From NCBI RefSeq assembly GCF_003575975.1, contig NZ_QQXK01000001.1:124001-188000 (forward strand): 64,000 nt of DNA. Direction: 5' to 3'. The DNA comes from Galactobacter valiniphilus (GTDB lineage Bacteria > Actinomycetota > Actinomycetes > Actinomycetales > Micrococcaceae). The notes under the pieces are model-generated. The model made no database searches. It saw only the letters and a list, made by a program, of their open reading frames with translations, and had not been told where the DNA came from. Shown piece by piece: positions 1-11,743 of the stretch; within the stretch, counting starts at the first letter, position 1; every line of letters starts with the position of its first letter. The position numbers were made by a program, and so were the translations under genes.

Positions 1-909
1 GCCCGTGGCGATCCACCGGCCCTCACACAGCTCGCGCGCCAGCTCGGCCACATCGAGGGCGTTCTGGCGCTGCCCGTCCACCGTCAGGCGCAGGTTCGTG
101 AGCTCGTCGCGCTCGTGGCCGTCGCAGCCGTGCTGGGACACGATGATGTCCGGTTCGAAGGCGCGAGCCACGGGCACCACGACTGAATGGAAGGCCCGTA
201 GCCAGCCGTTGTCACGAGTGCCGGCCGGCAGCGCCACGTTGACCGCCGAGTTGGGGGCGACCGCACCGCCGGTCTCGTTGGGGAAGCCCGTTCCGGGGAA
301 GAGCGAGCGGCCCGACTCGTGCAGGGAGATCGTCATGACGCGCGGCTCGTCCCAGAAGATCGCCTGCGTCCCGTCGCCGTGGTGCGCGTCGAGGTCCAGG
401 TACAGGACGCGCTGCGCGCCCTGGTCCAGGAGCCGCGCGATGGCGCCCGCCGCGTCGTTGTAGATGCAGAAGCCGCCGGCCTTGGCCCTGGCCGCGTGAT
501 GCATGCCGCCGCCGAAGTTCACGGCCGGCACGCCCTGGTCCTCCAGGATCGCCTCCGCCGCCACGATCGAGCCGCCGAAGAGGCGCGCGCTGGCCTCGTG
601 CAGCTCGGGGAAGATCGGGTCGTCCTCCGTGCCGAGGCCCAGATCCGGGCTCGACTCGCCGTCGGGTCCGGAGGCGCGCTTGACAGCCTCGACGTAGCCC
701 GCCGAGTGCACGGTCCGCAGCTGATCGTCCTCGGCGACATACGGGGCCAGGACGCGGCTCGGCGTGCGCCCCAGCACGTCGAGGTCGCGGATCAGCCTGG
801 CCGTCAGGCCCAGGCGCTCAGGGTTCATAGGATGCCGGTCGCTGAAGCGATACGACGCCATCGCGTCGTCGTACACCAAGGTCACCCCAGCCGGCGGTGT
901 GCTGCTCAT
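1..909 (-). CDS. acuC: Acetoin utilization protein AcuC / class I-II-like histone deacetylase family (3' end outside window)
   Basis: The ATG at 909 opens a frame that runs off the left edge after 303 codons, so the C-terminus is missing. Seen: GGMHHA near residue 150, YNDAA after it, the metal-site motif DLDAHHGDG near 180, and SLHESGRSLFPGTG further on. This is the order of zinc ligands and catalytic histidines in arginase-fold deacetylases. Known family role: removal of acetyl groups from lysine or small amides; AcuC is tied to acetyl-CoA synthetase control. An acs gene lies 25 kb away in this window, which is suggestive only. No Shine-Dalgarno is visible; a TAGCCT hexamer at 919-924 (minus strand) may allow leaderless start. 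Divergent from trkH. Confidence 0.92.
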   Translation of the reverse strand, partial: MSSTPPAGVTLVYDDAMASYRFSDRHPMNPERLGLTARLIRDLDVLGRTPSRVLAPYVAEDDQLRTVHSAGYVEAVKRASGPDGESSPDLGLGTEDDPIFPELHEASARLFGGSIVAAEAILEDQGVPAVNFGGGMHHAARAKAGGFCIYNDAAGAIARLLDQGAQRVLYLDLDAHHGDGTQAIFWDEPRVMTISLHESGRSLFPGTGFPNETGGAVAPNSAVNVALPAGTRDNGWLRAFHSVVVPVARAFEPDIIVSQHGCDGHERDELTNLRLTVDGQRQNALDVAELARELCEGRWIATG

Positions 910-1033
910 CACGTGGCCAGGCTAGCGCAGGGCGCGGGGGGTGGTTGAATGGGCGCTGGCCGCACGGTGCGGCCAGCGCCGTCGCCGCCCGGGACGCGGC
1001 CCGGCGCACGGTCAGTCTTCAGGAGCACCACGC

Positions 1034-2455
1034 ATGACTTCCATCGCGCCTGCGGGGGACCCGGAGGAGGGCAACGCCCTCACGCGGGCCGGCGCGCGGG
1101 TGCGCGAGTACGTGGACCGGCTCGCCGCCAGCTCCCCCTCCCGCCTGGCCCTCGGCGTGTTCGTGGTCGGCATCGCGTTCTTCACGCTCCTGCTCGCGAC
1201 CCCCATCTCCTCCGCCACGGGCGAGTGGACCTCGCTCCACGACGCCATGTTCACCGCCGTCTCGGCGGTCTGCGTGACGGGCCTGACGGTGGTCTCCACG
1301 GCCACGCACTGGTCCTTCTTCGGGCAGCTCGTCATGATCATCGCCGTGTTCGTGGGCGGCTTGGGCATCCTCACGCTCGCCTCGGTGCTCTCCCTCGCCG
1401 TCACCAAACGCCTCGGCGTGCGCGGCAAGCTGCTGGCCCAGCAGTCGATGAACACGGCGGCGTCCGGCAAGCTCGGCGAGGTCGGCTCGCTCCTGCGCAT
1501 CGTCATCACGACCTCCGTGATCATCCAGGGCATCCTCGCCCTCTGGCTCACGATCCGCTTCTGGACCTACGGCGAGGGCCTCTGGCTGGGGCTCTGGCAC
1601 GGCATCTTCTACTCCATCTCCGCGTACAACAACGCCGGCTTCACGCCGCACTCTGACGGCCTGGTCCCCTACGAGACCGACGCCCTGCTGCTCTTCCCGC
1701 TCATGATCGGGATGTTCATCGGCTCGCTCGGCTTCCCCGTCATCATGGTGCTGCTCAAGTACCGCTTCCACACGCGCAAGTGGAACCTGCACACCAAGCT
1801 CACGCTCGTCACCTCCGGGCTCCTGGTGGTCGGCGGCACGCTCGCGTGGGGCCTGTCGGAGTGGAACAACAACGCGACGATCGGGCAGATGAGCGTGGGT
1901 GACAAGCTCCTGCACTCGCTCTTTGCTTCGGTCATGACCCGCTCCGGCGGCTTCAACCTCGTGGAGATGGACGACCTCCACCCGGCCACCATGGTCTTCA
2001 CCGACGCGCTCATGTTTGCCGGCGGCGGCTCGGCTTCCACGGCCGGCGGCATCAAGGTCACCACGATCGCCGTGATGTTCCTGGCCATCCTGGCCGAGGC
2101 CCGCGGCACGCCGCAGGTGCAGGCCTTCGGGCGCCGCATCCCCGAGTCCACGATGCGCGTGGCCATCTCCGTCCTGGCCATGGGCGCGAGCCTCGTCATG
2201 GTCGGCACCATCGCCCTGCTGGCCAGCTACCCGAGCGCCACCCTGGATCACGCCGTCTTCGAGTCCATCTCCGCCTTCGCCACGGTTGGCCTCTCCACCG
2301 GCCTCTCCGGCGAACTGCCGCCCGCCGGCAAGTACGTGCTCATCGGACTCATGTTCATGGGCCGCGTCGGCACCATCACCTTTGCCACGGCCCTGGCCAT
2401 GCGCCACCGCCGCCAGCTGTACCAATTCCCGGAAGAGAGGCCCATCATTGGCTGA
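1034..2455 (+). CDS. trkH: TrkH/KtrB family potassium uptake protein
   Basis: Membrane subunit of a K+ uptake system, 473 residues. I chose the ATG at 1034 because AGGAG lies at 1021-1025; upstream in-frame codons at 941 have no ribosome site. Four pore-loop signatures are visible: CVTGLTV, YNNAGFT, RSGGFN and ATVGLSTG, each with the filter glycine, separated by paired hydrophobic helices (SKT superfamily fold). The short length fits the KtrB-like branch rather than E. coli TrkH. The stop overlaps the start of the regulatory subunit by 8 bp, so the two are translationally coupled and should form a TrkH-TrkA complex. Confidence 0.95.
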   Translation: MTSIAPAGDPEEGNALTRAGARVREYVDRLAASSPSRLALGVFVVGIAFFTLLLATPISSATGEWTSLHDAMFTAVSAVCVTGLTVVSTATHWSFFGQLVMIIAVFVGGLGILTLASVLSLAVTKRLGVRGKLLAQQSMNTAASGKLGEVGSLLRIVITTSVIIQGILALWLTIRFWTYGEGLWLGLWHGIFYSISAYNNAGFTPHSDGLVPYETDALLLFPLMIGMFIGSLGFPVIMVLLKYRFHTRKWNLHTKLTLVTSGLLVVGGTLAWGLSEWNNNATIGQMSVGDKLLHSLFASVMTRSGGFNLVEMDDLHPATMVFTDALMFAGGGSASTAGGIKVTTIAVMFLAILAEARGTPQVQAFGRRIPESTMRVAISVLAMGASLVMVGTIALLASYPSATLDHAVFESISAFATVGLSTGLSGELPPAGKYVLIGLMFMGRVGTITFATALAMRHRRQLYQFPEERPIIG

Positions 2456-3119
2456 GCCACGTCAGGACCACAATGCTCCAGTGCTCGTGATCGGGCTGGG
2501 CCGCTTCGGCTCCGCCGTGGCCGAGCAGCTCGTCAAGCAGGGCCGCGAGGTGCTCGCGATCGAGCGCAGCCCCGAGCTCGTGCAGAAGTGGGGCGACACG
2601 CTCACGCACGTCGTCGAGTCGGATGCCACGAACCTCGACGCGTTGCGCCAGCTCGGCGCGCAGGACTTCTCCGCCGCGGTGGTGGGCGTCGGCACGTCCA
2701 TCGAGTCGAGCGTGCTCATCACGGTGAACCTCGTTGACCTGGGGATCGAGCACATCTGGGCCAAGGCCATCACCCCGGCGCACGGCAAGATCCTCTCGCG
2801 CATCGGCGCGAACCACGTGATCTACCCCGAGGCCGACGCCGGCGTCCGCACTGCCCACCTCGTGGGCGGGCGCATGCTCGACTTCATCGAGTTCGACGAC
2901 GGCTTCGCGATCGTCAAGATGTACCCGCCCAAGGAGACGCAGGGCTTCACCCTCGCCGAGGCGCACATCCGCGAGAAGTACGGCGTCACGGTGGTTGGCG
3001 TGAAGTCGCCTGGCGAGGACTTCACGTACGCCCAGCCGAGCACCATGGTCACGCACCGCGATGTGCTCATCGTGGCCGGGCACACCGAGCTGCTCGAGCG
3101 CTTCGCCGCGCGTCCGTAG
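2448..3119 (+). CDS. trkA: TrkA/KtrA family K+ uptake regulatory protein (RCK domain)
   Basis: Cytoplasmic gating subunit, 223 residues. The best start is TTG at 2448, inside the end of trkH and 7 bases after the purine-rich GGAAGAGAGG (2431-2440); longer frames would read through trkH. An N-terminal Rossmann fold is marked by VIGLGRFGSAVAEQL (GxGxxG, residues ~12-20), an acidic residue at the end of beta-2 (IER), and a RCK_C (TrkA-C) domain over the last ~80 residues. One RCK unit matches KtrA-type proteins, which bind ATP/ADP or NAD(H) and open or close the membrane partner. Operon of two with trkH, followed by a hairpin at 3138-3196. Confidence 0.93.
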   Translation: MAEPRQDHNAPVLVIGLGRFGSAVAEQLVKQGREVLAIERSPELVQKWGDTLTHVVESDATNLDALRQLGAQDFSAAVVGVGTSIESSVLITVNLVDLGIEHIWAKAITPAHGKILSRIGANHVIYPEADAGVRTAHLVGGRMLDFIEFDDGFAIVKMYPPKETQGFTLAEAHIREKYGVTVVGVKSPGEDFTYAQPSTMVTHRDVLIVAGHTELLERFAARP

Positions 3120-3137
3120 TCCACACGTAGTCACTGC

Positions 3138-3196
3138 GCCGGCCCGGTGCCTGGGAGGGCCGGGGCCGGGGCCGCGCTTTCGGCACCCGGGCCGGC
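3138..3196. terminator. Hairpin downstream of trkA
   Basis: Arms GCCGGCCCGGTGCC (3138-3151) and GGCACCCGGGCCGGC (3182-3196) pair with a single bulged base. It lies directly 3' of trkA and has no T tract, as is common for terminators in high-GC actinobacteria. Confidence 0.5.
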
Positions 3197-3223
3197 CCCG
3201 CGCCGTCGGCCACCCCTGAAGCT

Positions 3224-3297
3224 TGCTTTGAGGCGCGTTCCGCGCTGTGAGGCGGGGTTTTCCCGCCTCAAAGCGGCTTTCGCGCCTCAAAAGGCGC
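3224..3297. repeat. Inverted repeat cluster 3' of proC, containing TTTGAGGCGCG
   Basis: TTTGAGGCGCG at 3227-3237 pairs with CGCGCCTCAAA at 3281-3291, enclosing a second hairpin (GAGGCGGG / CCCGCCTC, about 3250-3269). The same word TTTGAGGCGCG returns in a second inverted repeat on the other side of proC (4405-4458). No coding sense is visible here. Confidence 0.6.
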
Positions 3298-3363
3298 GGT
3301 CCCAATGCACGACGGCGGGCGACCGGCGTGGGTGCCGGGCGCCCACCGCTGCGGTGGTTTGGC

Positions 3364-4194
3364 TCAGGCGAGCTCGATGCTCAGCTGGGTCGCACGATCG
3401 GTGGCTGCCTTCTCGCCCTCGGCGATGGCCTCGCGGACGCCGCGGGCGTCGAACACGGCGATGGCGCGTTCCGTGGTGCCGTTGGGGCTCGTGACGGCTC
3501 GGCGCAGGGCCGCGGGATCCACGCCCTCCTGCTCCAGCATGCGGCCGGCACCGGCGACGGTCGCGGCGGCCAGCTTCACGGCCAGCTCGCGGTCCAGGCC
3601 GAGGGCCACGCCGCCGTCGGCCATGGCCTCGGCGAGGTAGAACGCGTAGGCCGGGCCCGATCCGGAGACGGCCGAGACAGCGTCGATCTGCGCCTCCGGG
3701 ACCTCGAAGACCTGCCCGGAGGCCCCGAACACGGCGGTGGCGCTGGCCACGGCGGCGTCATCGGCCGACGAGCCGCGGGACAGGCCCACGGCGCCCGCGC
3801 CGACCTGCAGCGGCGTGTTCGGCATGGTGCGCACCACCGGCTGCCCGGCGGGGAGGGCAGCCTCGAGCGTCGCCAGCGTGATCGCGGCGGCCACGGAGAG
3901 CACCACGGTGTCCGGGCGCAGCTGCGGGGCGATCTGGCGGGCCAGCTCGGCGATGCCCACGGGCTTCACGCCCAGCACCACGACGTCGGCGCCCTCGACG
4001 GCCCAGGCGTTTGCGGAGGCGTCCTCCCCCGCGGCCTTCGCCTCGACGCCCGTCTCGGTGCTCAGGGCGGTGGCGGAGGCCCCGGAGCGGGTCGTGGCGC
4101 GCAGCGACGAGGCCGGGTGGCCGGCGGCCAGGAGGCCGCGCAGGATGGCGCCGTTCATGTTGCCGGTGCCGAGGAAGGCGATCGTGTCAGTCAT
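3364..4194 (-). CDS. proC: Pyrroline-5-carboxylate reductase
   Basis: Last step of proline synthesis: NAD(P)H-dependent reduction of pyrroline-5-carboxylate, cytosolic. 276 residues, the usual size. The ATG at 4194 is followed at once by the nucleotide-binding strand FLGTGNMNGAILRGL; longer in-frame starts only add low-complexity sequence. The C-terminal signature SGSGPAYAFYLAEAM with downstream DGGVALGL is the P5C-binding, dimer-forming helix region. It is a single gene between two inverted-repeat clusters that share the word TTTGAGGCGCG. Confidence 0.96.
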   Translation of the reverse strand: MTDTIAFLGTGNMNGAILRGLLAAGHPASSLRATTRSGASATALSTETGVEAKAAGEDASANAWAVEGADVVVLGVKPVGIAELARQIAPQLRPDTVVLSVAAAITLATLEAALPAGQPVVRTMPNTPLQVGAGAVGLSRGSSADDAAVASATAVFGASGQVFEVPEAQIDAVSAVSGSGPAYAFYLAEAMADGGVALGLDRELAVKLAAATVAGAGRMLEQEGVDPAALRRAVTSPNGTTERAIAVFDARGVREAIAEGEKAATDRATQLSIELA

Positions 4195-4404
4195 GCCGCC
4201 AGTCTTCCACCGGTGGCACCCGGGCCGCCACGCGGTGTGGGGCAGGTGACGCTCGGCGGCACGGGACGCGCCCCGGGGGGCGACGGGGCGGCGTCGGGCA
4301 GCTGACCCCCGCGGCACGGGACGAGCGCCGGGAAGTAACGGCCCGACGTCGGGCGCTGGGTCCCGGGCACACCGCGCCGCGGGCGGCCGCGGGCTTTGAG
4401 GCCG

Positions 4405-4458
4405 GTTTGGCGCTTTGAGGCGCGAATCTCACGCTTCAAAGCGCCAAACGCGCCTCAA
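4405..4458. repeat. Overlapping inverted repeats upstream of proC
   Basis: GTTTGGCGCTTTGA (4405-4418) pairs perfectly with TCAAAGCGCCAAAC (4436-4449). A second pair, TTGAGGCGCG (4415-4424) and CGCGCCTCAA (4449-4458), overlaps it, so alternative hairpins are possible. It lies between the 3' end of the isomerase gene (4455) and the 5' side of proC, and shares words with the repeat at 3224-3297. Confidence 0.65.
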
Positions 4459-5288
4459 TCCTGATCGGCGGCGGGGCGCTGCAGGTGCGTGCGCGCGAAC
4501 TCGAGGGTCTCGCCGAGCACGCGCTCGAGCTCGCCCGGCACCTTGCGGTAGCGGCGCGTGGAGACCTCGGCGGCCACGCCGCCCGTGAAGCCGGAAGCGG
4601 CGAGGAACTGCAGCGTCTCGGCGACGGGCTGCGTGCCGCGGCCGGGCGGCAGGTGCTCGTCCGTGCCGGAATCGTTGCCGTCCGTGAGGTGCACGTGCGT
4701 GAGCCGCTCCCCCAGGGCCTGGACGGCCTCGAGCGAGTTCACCCGCCCGATCGCCGCGTGGGAGAAGTCCCACGTGACGTACTCGTAGTCCATGGGCACC
4801 GGGTCCCAGTGCGGCAGGTACATCTCGCGGCCGTTGCCGGAGGTGCGCCAGCGGTACATGTTCTCCACCGCGATCTTCACGCCGTACGTCTCATTGGCGC
4901 GACGCACGCCCTCCTCGAAGCCGGAGGCGTACTTGCCCTGCCAGCGGAAGGGCGGGTGCACCACCACGACGTCGCAGCCCAGCTCGTGGGCCAGCAGCGC
5001 CGAGCGCTGGATCTTGGTCCACGCGCCGCCCCACACCTGTTGGGTCAGCAGCAGCGTGGGCGCGTGGATGGCCGTGACCGGGATGCCGAAGCGCTGCACG
5101 AGGGCGTGGAGCTGGTCGCCGTCGCGGGAGAGCGAGTTGCCGGTGACCATGACCTCCACGCCGTCGTAGCCCAGATCCTTGGCCACGGCGAAGGCGTGAT
5201 CGGGGCCCAGCGGGTACACGGAGGAGGTGGACAGGGCGACCGGGATGGGGCCGAGCGGCTCCTGCGGCGGGTCCAGGCGGGCGTTCAC
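4455..5288 (-). CDS. Sugar phosphate isomerase/epimerase (AP endonuclease 2-type TIM barrel)
   Basis: 277 residues with the fold markers of the xylose-isomerase-like TIM-barrel superfamily: early VALSTSSVYPLG, YDGVEVMV at the end of beta-2, AIHAPTLL, VVVHPPF, the metal-ligand strand AVENMYRW and HVHLTDG. These are typical positions for divalent-metal ligands. The real substrate cannot be read from sequence; annotated relatives include sugar epimerases and endonuclease IV-like proteins. The GTG start (5288) overlaps the ppx stop as GTGA, so the two genes are translationally coupled. Confidence 0.85.
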   Translation of the reverse strand: MNARLDPPQEPLGPIPVALSTSSVYPLGPDHAFAVAKDLGYDGVEVMVTGNSLSRDGDQLHALVQRFGIPVTAIHAPTLLLTQQVWGGAWTKIQRSALLAHELGCDVVVVHPPFRWQGKYASGFEEGVRRANETYGVKIAVENMYRWRTSGNGREMYLPHWDPVPMDYEYVTWDFSHAAIGRVNSLEAVQALGERLTHVHLTDGNDSGTDEHLPPGRGTQPVAETLQFLAASGFTGGVAAEVSTRRYRKVPGELERVLGETLEFARTHLQRPAADQD

Positions 5289-6304
5289 AGCGCGGCGCCC
5301 GGCACGCGGTTGACCTCGCGCGAGAGCAGCTCAACGGAGCCGACGCCCACGTAGGCGTCGCCGACCACGTCGTGATCGCGCATGAGCCGGTCGAAGCGAT
5401 GCAGGATGAGACCCTCACGCACGGCCCAGGGGCAGATGCGCAGCTCGTCCACGTCGAGGGCCTCCATGGCCGTCTCGGCGACGATGGCGCCGGCCAGGAG
5501 CTGCGGCGCGCGGATGGGCGAGACGCCGGGCAGGGAGGCGCGTTCGTCGAAACTCAGGACCTCGAGCCGACGGGACCACAGCTGCAGGTCACCCCGGCGC
5601 AGCAGGCGCTCCACGTAGGGACCCTGGCCGCTCGGCGCGGCGCCGGCCACACGCGCGAGCGAGCGGAAGGTCTTGGACGTCGCCGCCACGAGGTCCGGCT
5701 TGGGCTGGGCCTTGAGGGCGCGCACGGGGGCCGCGAGCGTCTCGCTCACGTACTCGCGCAGCGCCGCCACGGAGCTGGGGCGCGGCGGGTCGCCCGGCAA
5801 CCGGTCCTTCGTCAGGCGGGCGGCACCGAGCGGCACCGAGACCGCCGCGGCGGGGAACTCGTCGCGGCCCGTGGCCATCTCGAAGGAGCCGCCGCCGATG
5901 TCCAGCACGGTGAGGTCGCGGGTGTCCCAGCCGAACCAGCGGCGCGCGGCGAAGTACGTCATCGCCGCCTCCTGCTCGCCCGTGAGCTCCTCGAGCGTGA
6001 CGCCAGTGGTCGCCTCGACCTCGTTGATGACGGCCGGGCCGTTCGTGGCGCCGCGCAGGGCCGAGGTGCAGAAGGCCAGGAGGTCCTGGACCTTGTGCCG
6101 CCCGGCAAACGCCACGGCCTCCGTGACGAAGGAGAGCAGCTCGCGGCGCCCGCGCGCGTTCACCGCCCCCGACTCGTCGAGGAAGCGCACGAGCGAGAGC
6201 GGTCGCTTGTGCGAGGCGAACGCCACGGGGCGCGCGCCCGGATAGGCCTCCACGAGCAAGAGATGCACCGTGTTCGAGCCGATGTCGAGGACCCCAAGCC
6301 TCAT
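5285..6304 (-). CDS. ppx: Exopolyphosphatase / guanosine pentaphosphate phosphatase family (Ppx/GppA)
   Basis: 339 residues, ASKHA fold. VLDIGSNTVHLLLVEA opens the protein (phosphate loop 1), and LDIGGGSFEMATG near residue 145 is the second phosphate loop with conserved acidic and glycine residues. The length matches the short actinobacterial form, which lacks the HD-like C-terminal domain of E. coli PPX. Expected role: processive release of phosphate from polyphosphate and/or pppGpp turnover. ATG at 6304 with AGGGGGAT upstream. Coupled to the isomerase gene downstream. Confidence 0.92.
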   Translation of the reverse strand: MRLGVLDIGSNTVHLLLVEAYPGARPVAFASHKRPLSLVRFLDESGAVNARGRRELLSFVTEAVAFAGRHKVQDLLAFCTSALRGATNGPAVINEVEATTGVTLEELTGEQEAAMTYFAARRWFGWDTRDLTVLDIGGGSFEMATGRDEFPAAAVSVPLGAARLTKDRLPGDPPRPSSVAALREYVSETLAAPVRALKAQPKPDLVAATSKTFRSLARVAGAAPSGQGPYVERLLRRGDLQLWSRRLEVLSFDERASLPGVSPIRAPQLLAGAIVAETAMEALDVDELRICPWAVREGLILHRFDRLMRDHDVVGDAYVGVGSVELLSREVNRVPGAAL

Positions 6305-6349
6305 GCCGCATCCCCCTGGGCGGTCGTATCCGGACGCACGCGCGCGGAC

Positions 6350-9121
<2,772 letters not shown>

Positions 9122-9275
9122 AGCACTCCTTCATGTCTGGCGCGCGGCGACCGGATGAGGCGCCGCAGACAGAGCTAACCCTAACGCCCGCCGAGGACCA
9201 GGGTTGCCCTTCCGGGCGAGCTAACGTGCCCCGGACGGGCGGCTCGACACTGTGAGGGGAACCCGGCGAGCCCGT

Positions 9276-9953
9276 TCAGACCTCCGGCGGGTCCTCGGTC
9301 ACGGCGGAGCTCCCCGCCTGGTGACCGCGGTCCGGGAAGGCGGAGAGCAGGTAGTGAACGCGACGTGCGTCGGCCTGCCCGTCCTCGACCTCGGCCGAGC
9401 GCAGCTCGAACTCACGCACTAGGTCGAAGATCCGCTCCATGAACTCCTCCTCCGCCTCGCTGTCGAGCACCATGGAACCCTGGGCCTTGTACGGATGTTC
9501 CGGGCCCGGCTCGCCGGTGGCGCGCACCTGGCTGCGGAAGTCGATTTCCGACGCCAGCAGCTCGCGGTACTGGCTCAGCTGCATGTCCGTGTAGGCCATG
9601 ATGCCCGCTTGCGAGCCGCCGAGCGGCTGGATCACGAGCTGCTCACCGGTGGCCTTCCACCGCCGCTCGCGAGCGTCCCCGGCGGATGCCGCGCGCTCCA
9701 CGAGCCCGAAGCGCTCGAGGGCGCGCAGGTGATAACTCATGGCGCTCGGCGTCAGATTGGAGCGGGAGGCCAGTTCGGTGGCGGTGCGGGAGCGTCCGGA
9801 GGAGAAGAGCTCGTCCAGGGCCTCCATCCGGGCCTGGTGCGCGAGGGCGCGCACGGCCTGCGGATCGGAAATCACCACGCGACGCGGCTCGGAGGGTCGC
9901 TCCGGTCGGACGCGGTGCTTGGCCGCTCGCACGTCAGGATCCAGGGTGGTCAT
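9276..9953 (-). CDS. ArsR-like winged helix-turn-helix regulator
   Basis: 225 residues. After a basic N-terminus, residues ~30-100 form a winged helix: DPQAVRALAHQARMEALDEL, ATELASRSNLTPSAMSYHLRAL (recognition helix) and FGLVERAAS (wing). The C-terminal ~120 residues are acidic and carry no metal-binding cysteine pair, so this is not a metal sensor of the SmtB type; the ligand is unknown. The start is ATG at 9953; a longer frame exists but overlaps the upstream methyltransferase in another frame. Eleven bases separate it from the stop of the methyltransferase gene, so the two may be co-transcribed. Confidence 0.85.
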   Translation of the reverse strand: MTTLDPDVRAAKHRVRPERPSEPRRVVISDPQAVRALAHQARMEALDELFSSGRSRTATELASRSNLTPSAMSYHLRALERFGLVERAASAGDARERRWKATGEQLVIQPLGGSQAGIMAYTDMQLSQYRELLASEIDFRSQVRATGEPGPEHPYKAQGSMVLDSEAEEEFMERIFDLVREFELRSAEVEDGQADARRVHYLLSAFPDRGHQAGSSAVTEDPPEV

Positions 9954-9964
9954 GCCCCGGCACT

Positions 9965-11647
9965 TTACTCGCCGGGGGCCAGGAAGCGCAGGAATCCTTG
10001 CGCAAGTAAGTCGCGCGCCGCGGCGAGCAACTCCTCGGCGCTGGGACCGCTGCCCGGGGCGCTGGCGTCCAGGAGCGCACACACGGCGCGGGCGAGGGAG
10101 CCGAGCGGCAGCTCGCCGTCGCACGCGGAGACCAGCCCGGCCTCGGCCGTGGAGAGCAGGCGCACGCGGCGCAGCCCGGCGCCCTGGCGCAGCATGATGG
10201 CCTGCGGATGCTCGTCTCCGGGACGCGCGTGCGTCTCCACCGTGACGTCGTCTGGCACGACGGCGTGCACCAGCTCGATCTGAGCGCTCGCCACCGCGTC
10301 GAGGCGCCACACGGCCTCGCCGAGCGTGGGGCCCACGGGCTGGGCGATGGGGTGCTCGATCGACTCGAAGCGGCGCCCCACACCAGCAGGGGCACCCGGC
10401 GCCGTGCGGCGCAGCCACACCAGACCCAGGCCCACGCCCCCGACCTCGCGCGAGGCGAAGTCGTCGAGGTACTGGGCGTAGCGCTCCTCGCCGGCGGCGC
10501 GGTCGCGCATCTCCGACGCATCACGCAGCCACGTCTCGGCGTAGCCCTCCGGGCTCTCGACGTCGCGCTGGATGACCCAGGCCTCGACCCCCTCGGGCGT
10601 CCAGGCCGCGGGGCGCCCGGCCCAACCAGGCACCTCGGTGCCGGTGACGGGGTCGGTGGCCGTCGCGTCGTCGGGCAGGAGAGACTCCGGGATTTCCCAG
10701 TTCGCGAGCATCTGCACCGTGCCGCCGGGCGCGAGCACGGAGGCGAAGTCGTGCCAGAGCGAGGCGACGAGCGTGTCGCCCGGCATCCCGCCGTCCCGGT
10801 ACGTGAAGCGCTCACTCTCGTCCTCGCCAGCCCGCCGCGGGGTGATGACGAAGGGCGGGTTGGAGACCACGAGGTCGAACTCCTCGCCGGCCACCGGCTC
10901 GAGCAGCGAGCCCTGCAGGAGGCGCACGCGCTCGCCCAGCGAGGCCGGGTTCAGGCCGAGCGCCGCGGCGTTGAGGACGAGGTTGAAGCGGGTGAAGGCG
11001 AGCGCGCGCTCGGAGAGGTCCGTCGCCGTGACGTGATCGCAGTGGGCGAGGAGGTGGAAGGTCTGGATGCCGCAGCCCACGCCGACGTCGAGGGCGCGGG
11101 CGGCGGGGCGGCGGATCGTCGCGGCGGCGAGCGTCAGGGAGGCCTGGCCGATCCCCAGCACGTGGTCGTGGCGCAGCACGCCCGGGCGCTGCAGGGCCCC
11201 GAGATCGGAGGCGACCCACAGCTCCGCGTCAGCGTCCGAGGCGTGCGGGCGCAGGTCCACGGCGGAGCGGAGCGCGCCAGGTCCCGAGGGTGCGGCCTCC
11301 AGGAGCCCCAGGTCCAGGGCACCCTGCCCGCCTAGGCGCGGGAAGGCCTGGGCCACGCGTGCCGAGGGCAGCTCCTCCGCGAGCAGGAAGAGCCGCACGA
11401 GCGCCGCCAGCGGGGCGGCCGCCGGGTCCTCTTCGAGCGCGGCCACGGCCCGGCGAGCCGCCACCGGGTACTCGCGCCCGAGGGCCGCCATGGCCCGCTC
11501 ACCCAGGGCCTCCTCGATCCGCGCGTGGCTGAACCCGGCGGCCGTCAGATCGGTGGCGAGGGCCTCCAGCGCGGCGAGATCGTCGCTGCGCGGGGCGCCC
11601 TGCACGCGCGAGAAAGCTGGCGTTTGGCTGGCGTTTTCGTGACTCAC
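9965..11647 (-). CDS. Large class I SAM-dependent methyltransferase (HemK/RsmC-like N5/N6 type)
   Basis: 560 residues. An N-terminal helical region of ~170 residues precedes a Rossmann methyltransferase domain: motif I ALDVGVGCGIQTF (~190), acidic TATDLSERAL, and the catalytic SNPPFVITPRR near 265, the NPP[F/Y] signature of enzymes that methylate planar amino groups (glutamine, adenine, guanine). A C-terminal extension of ~200 residues has no recognised motif. A ribosomal, release-factor or nucleic acid target is possible; the exact substrate is not readable. GTG start at 11647 with GGAGGGG just upstream. Divergent from a GNAT gene. Confidence 0.85.
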   Translation of the reverse strand: MSHENASQTPAFSRVQGAPRSDDLAALEALATDLTAAGFSHARIEEALGERAMAALGREYPVAARRAVAALEEDPAAAPLAALVRLFLLAEELPSARVAQAFPRLGGQGALDLGLLEAAPSGPGALRSAVDLRPHASDADAELWVASDLGALQRPGVLRHDHVLGIGQASLTLAAATIRRPAARALDVGVGCGIQTFHLLAHCDHVTATDLSERALAFTRFNLVLNAAALGLNPASLGERVRLLQGSLLEPVAGEEFDLVVSNPPFVITPRRAGEDESERFTYRDGGMPGDTLVASLWHDFASVLAPGGTVQMLANWEIPESLLPDDATATDPVTGTEVPGWAGRPAAWTPEGVEAWVIQRDVESPEGYAETWLRDASEMRDRAAGEERYAQYLDDFASREVGGVGLGLVWLRRTAPGAPAGVGRRFESIEHPIAQPVGPTLGEAVWRLDAVASAQIELVHAVVPDDVTVETHARPGDEHPQAIMLRQGAGLRRVRLLSTAEAGLVSACDGELPLGSLARAVCALLDASAPGSGPSAEELLAAARDLLAQGFLRFLAPGE

Positions 11648-11731
11648 CCCTCCAGTCTAGAAAAGCCGGCCGGTGCGTGGATCGATGCAGAACCGTGCCT
11701 TCACGAGTGCGACGTTCAAAGCAAACATCGG

Positions 11732-11737
11732 TACGCT
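11732..11737 (+). promoter_or_regulatory. -10 hexamer TACGCT, leaderless promoter for the GNAT gene
   Basis: TACGCT is followed by 6 nt and then the ATG at 11744, the spacing at which actinobacterial transcripts start at the A of the start codon. No Shine-Dalgarno sequence is present. Confidence 0.5.
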
Positions 11738-11743
11738 CGATCC

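Noticed and set aside
941-1033. Upstream extension of trkH
   Set aside because: Low-complexity Arg-rich reading with no ribosome site; AGGAG supports the ATG at 1034.
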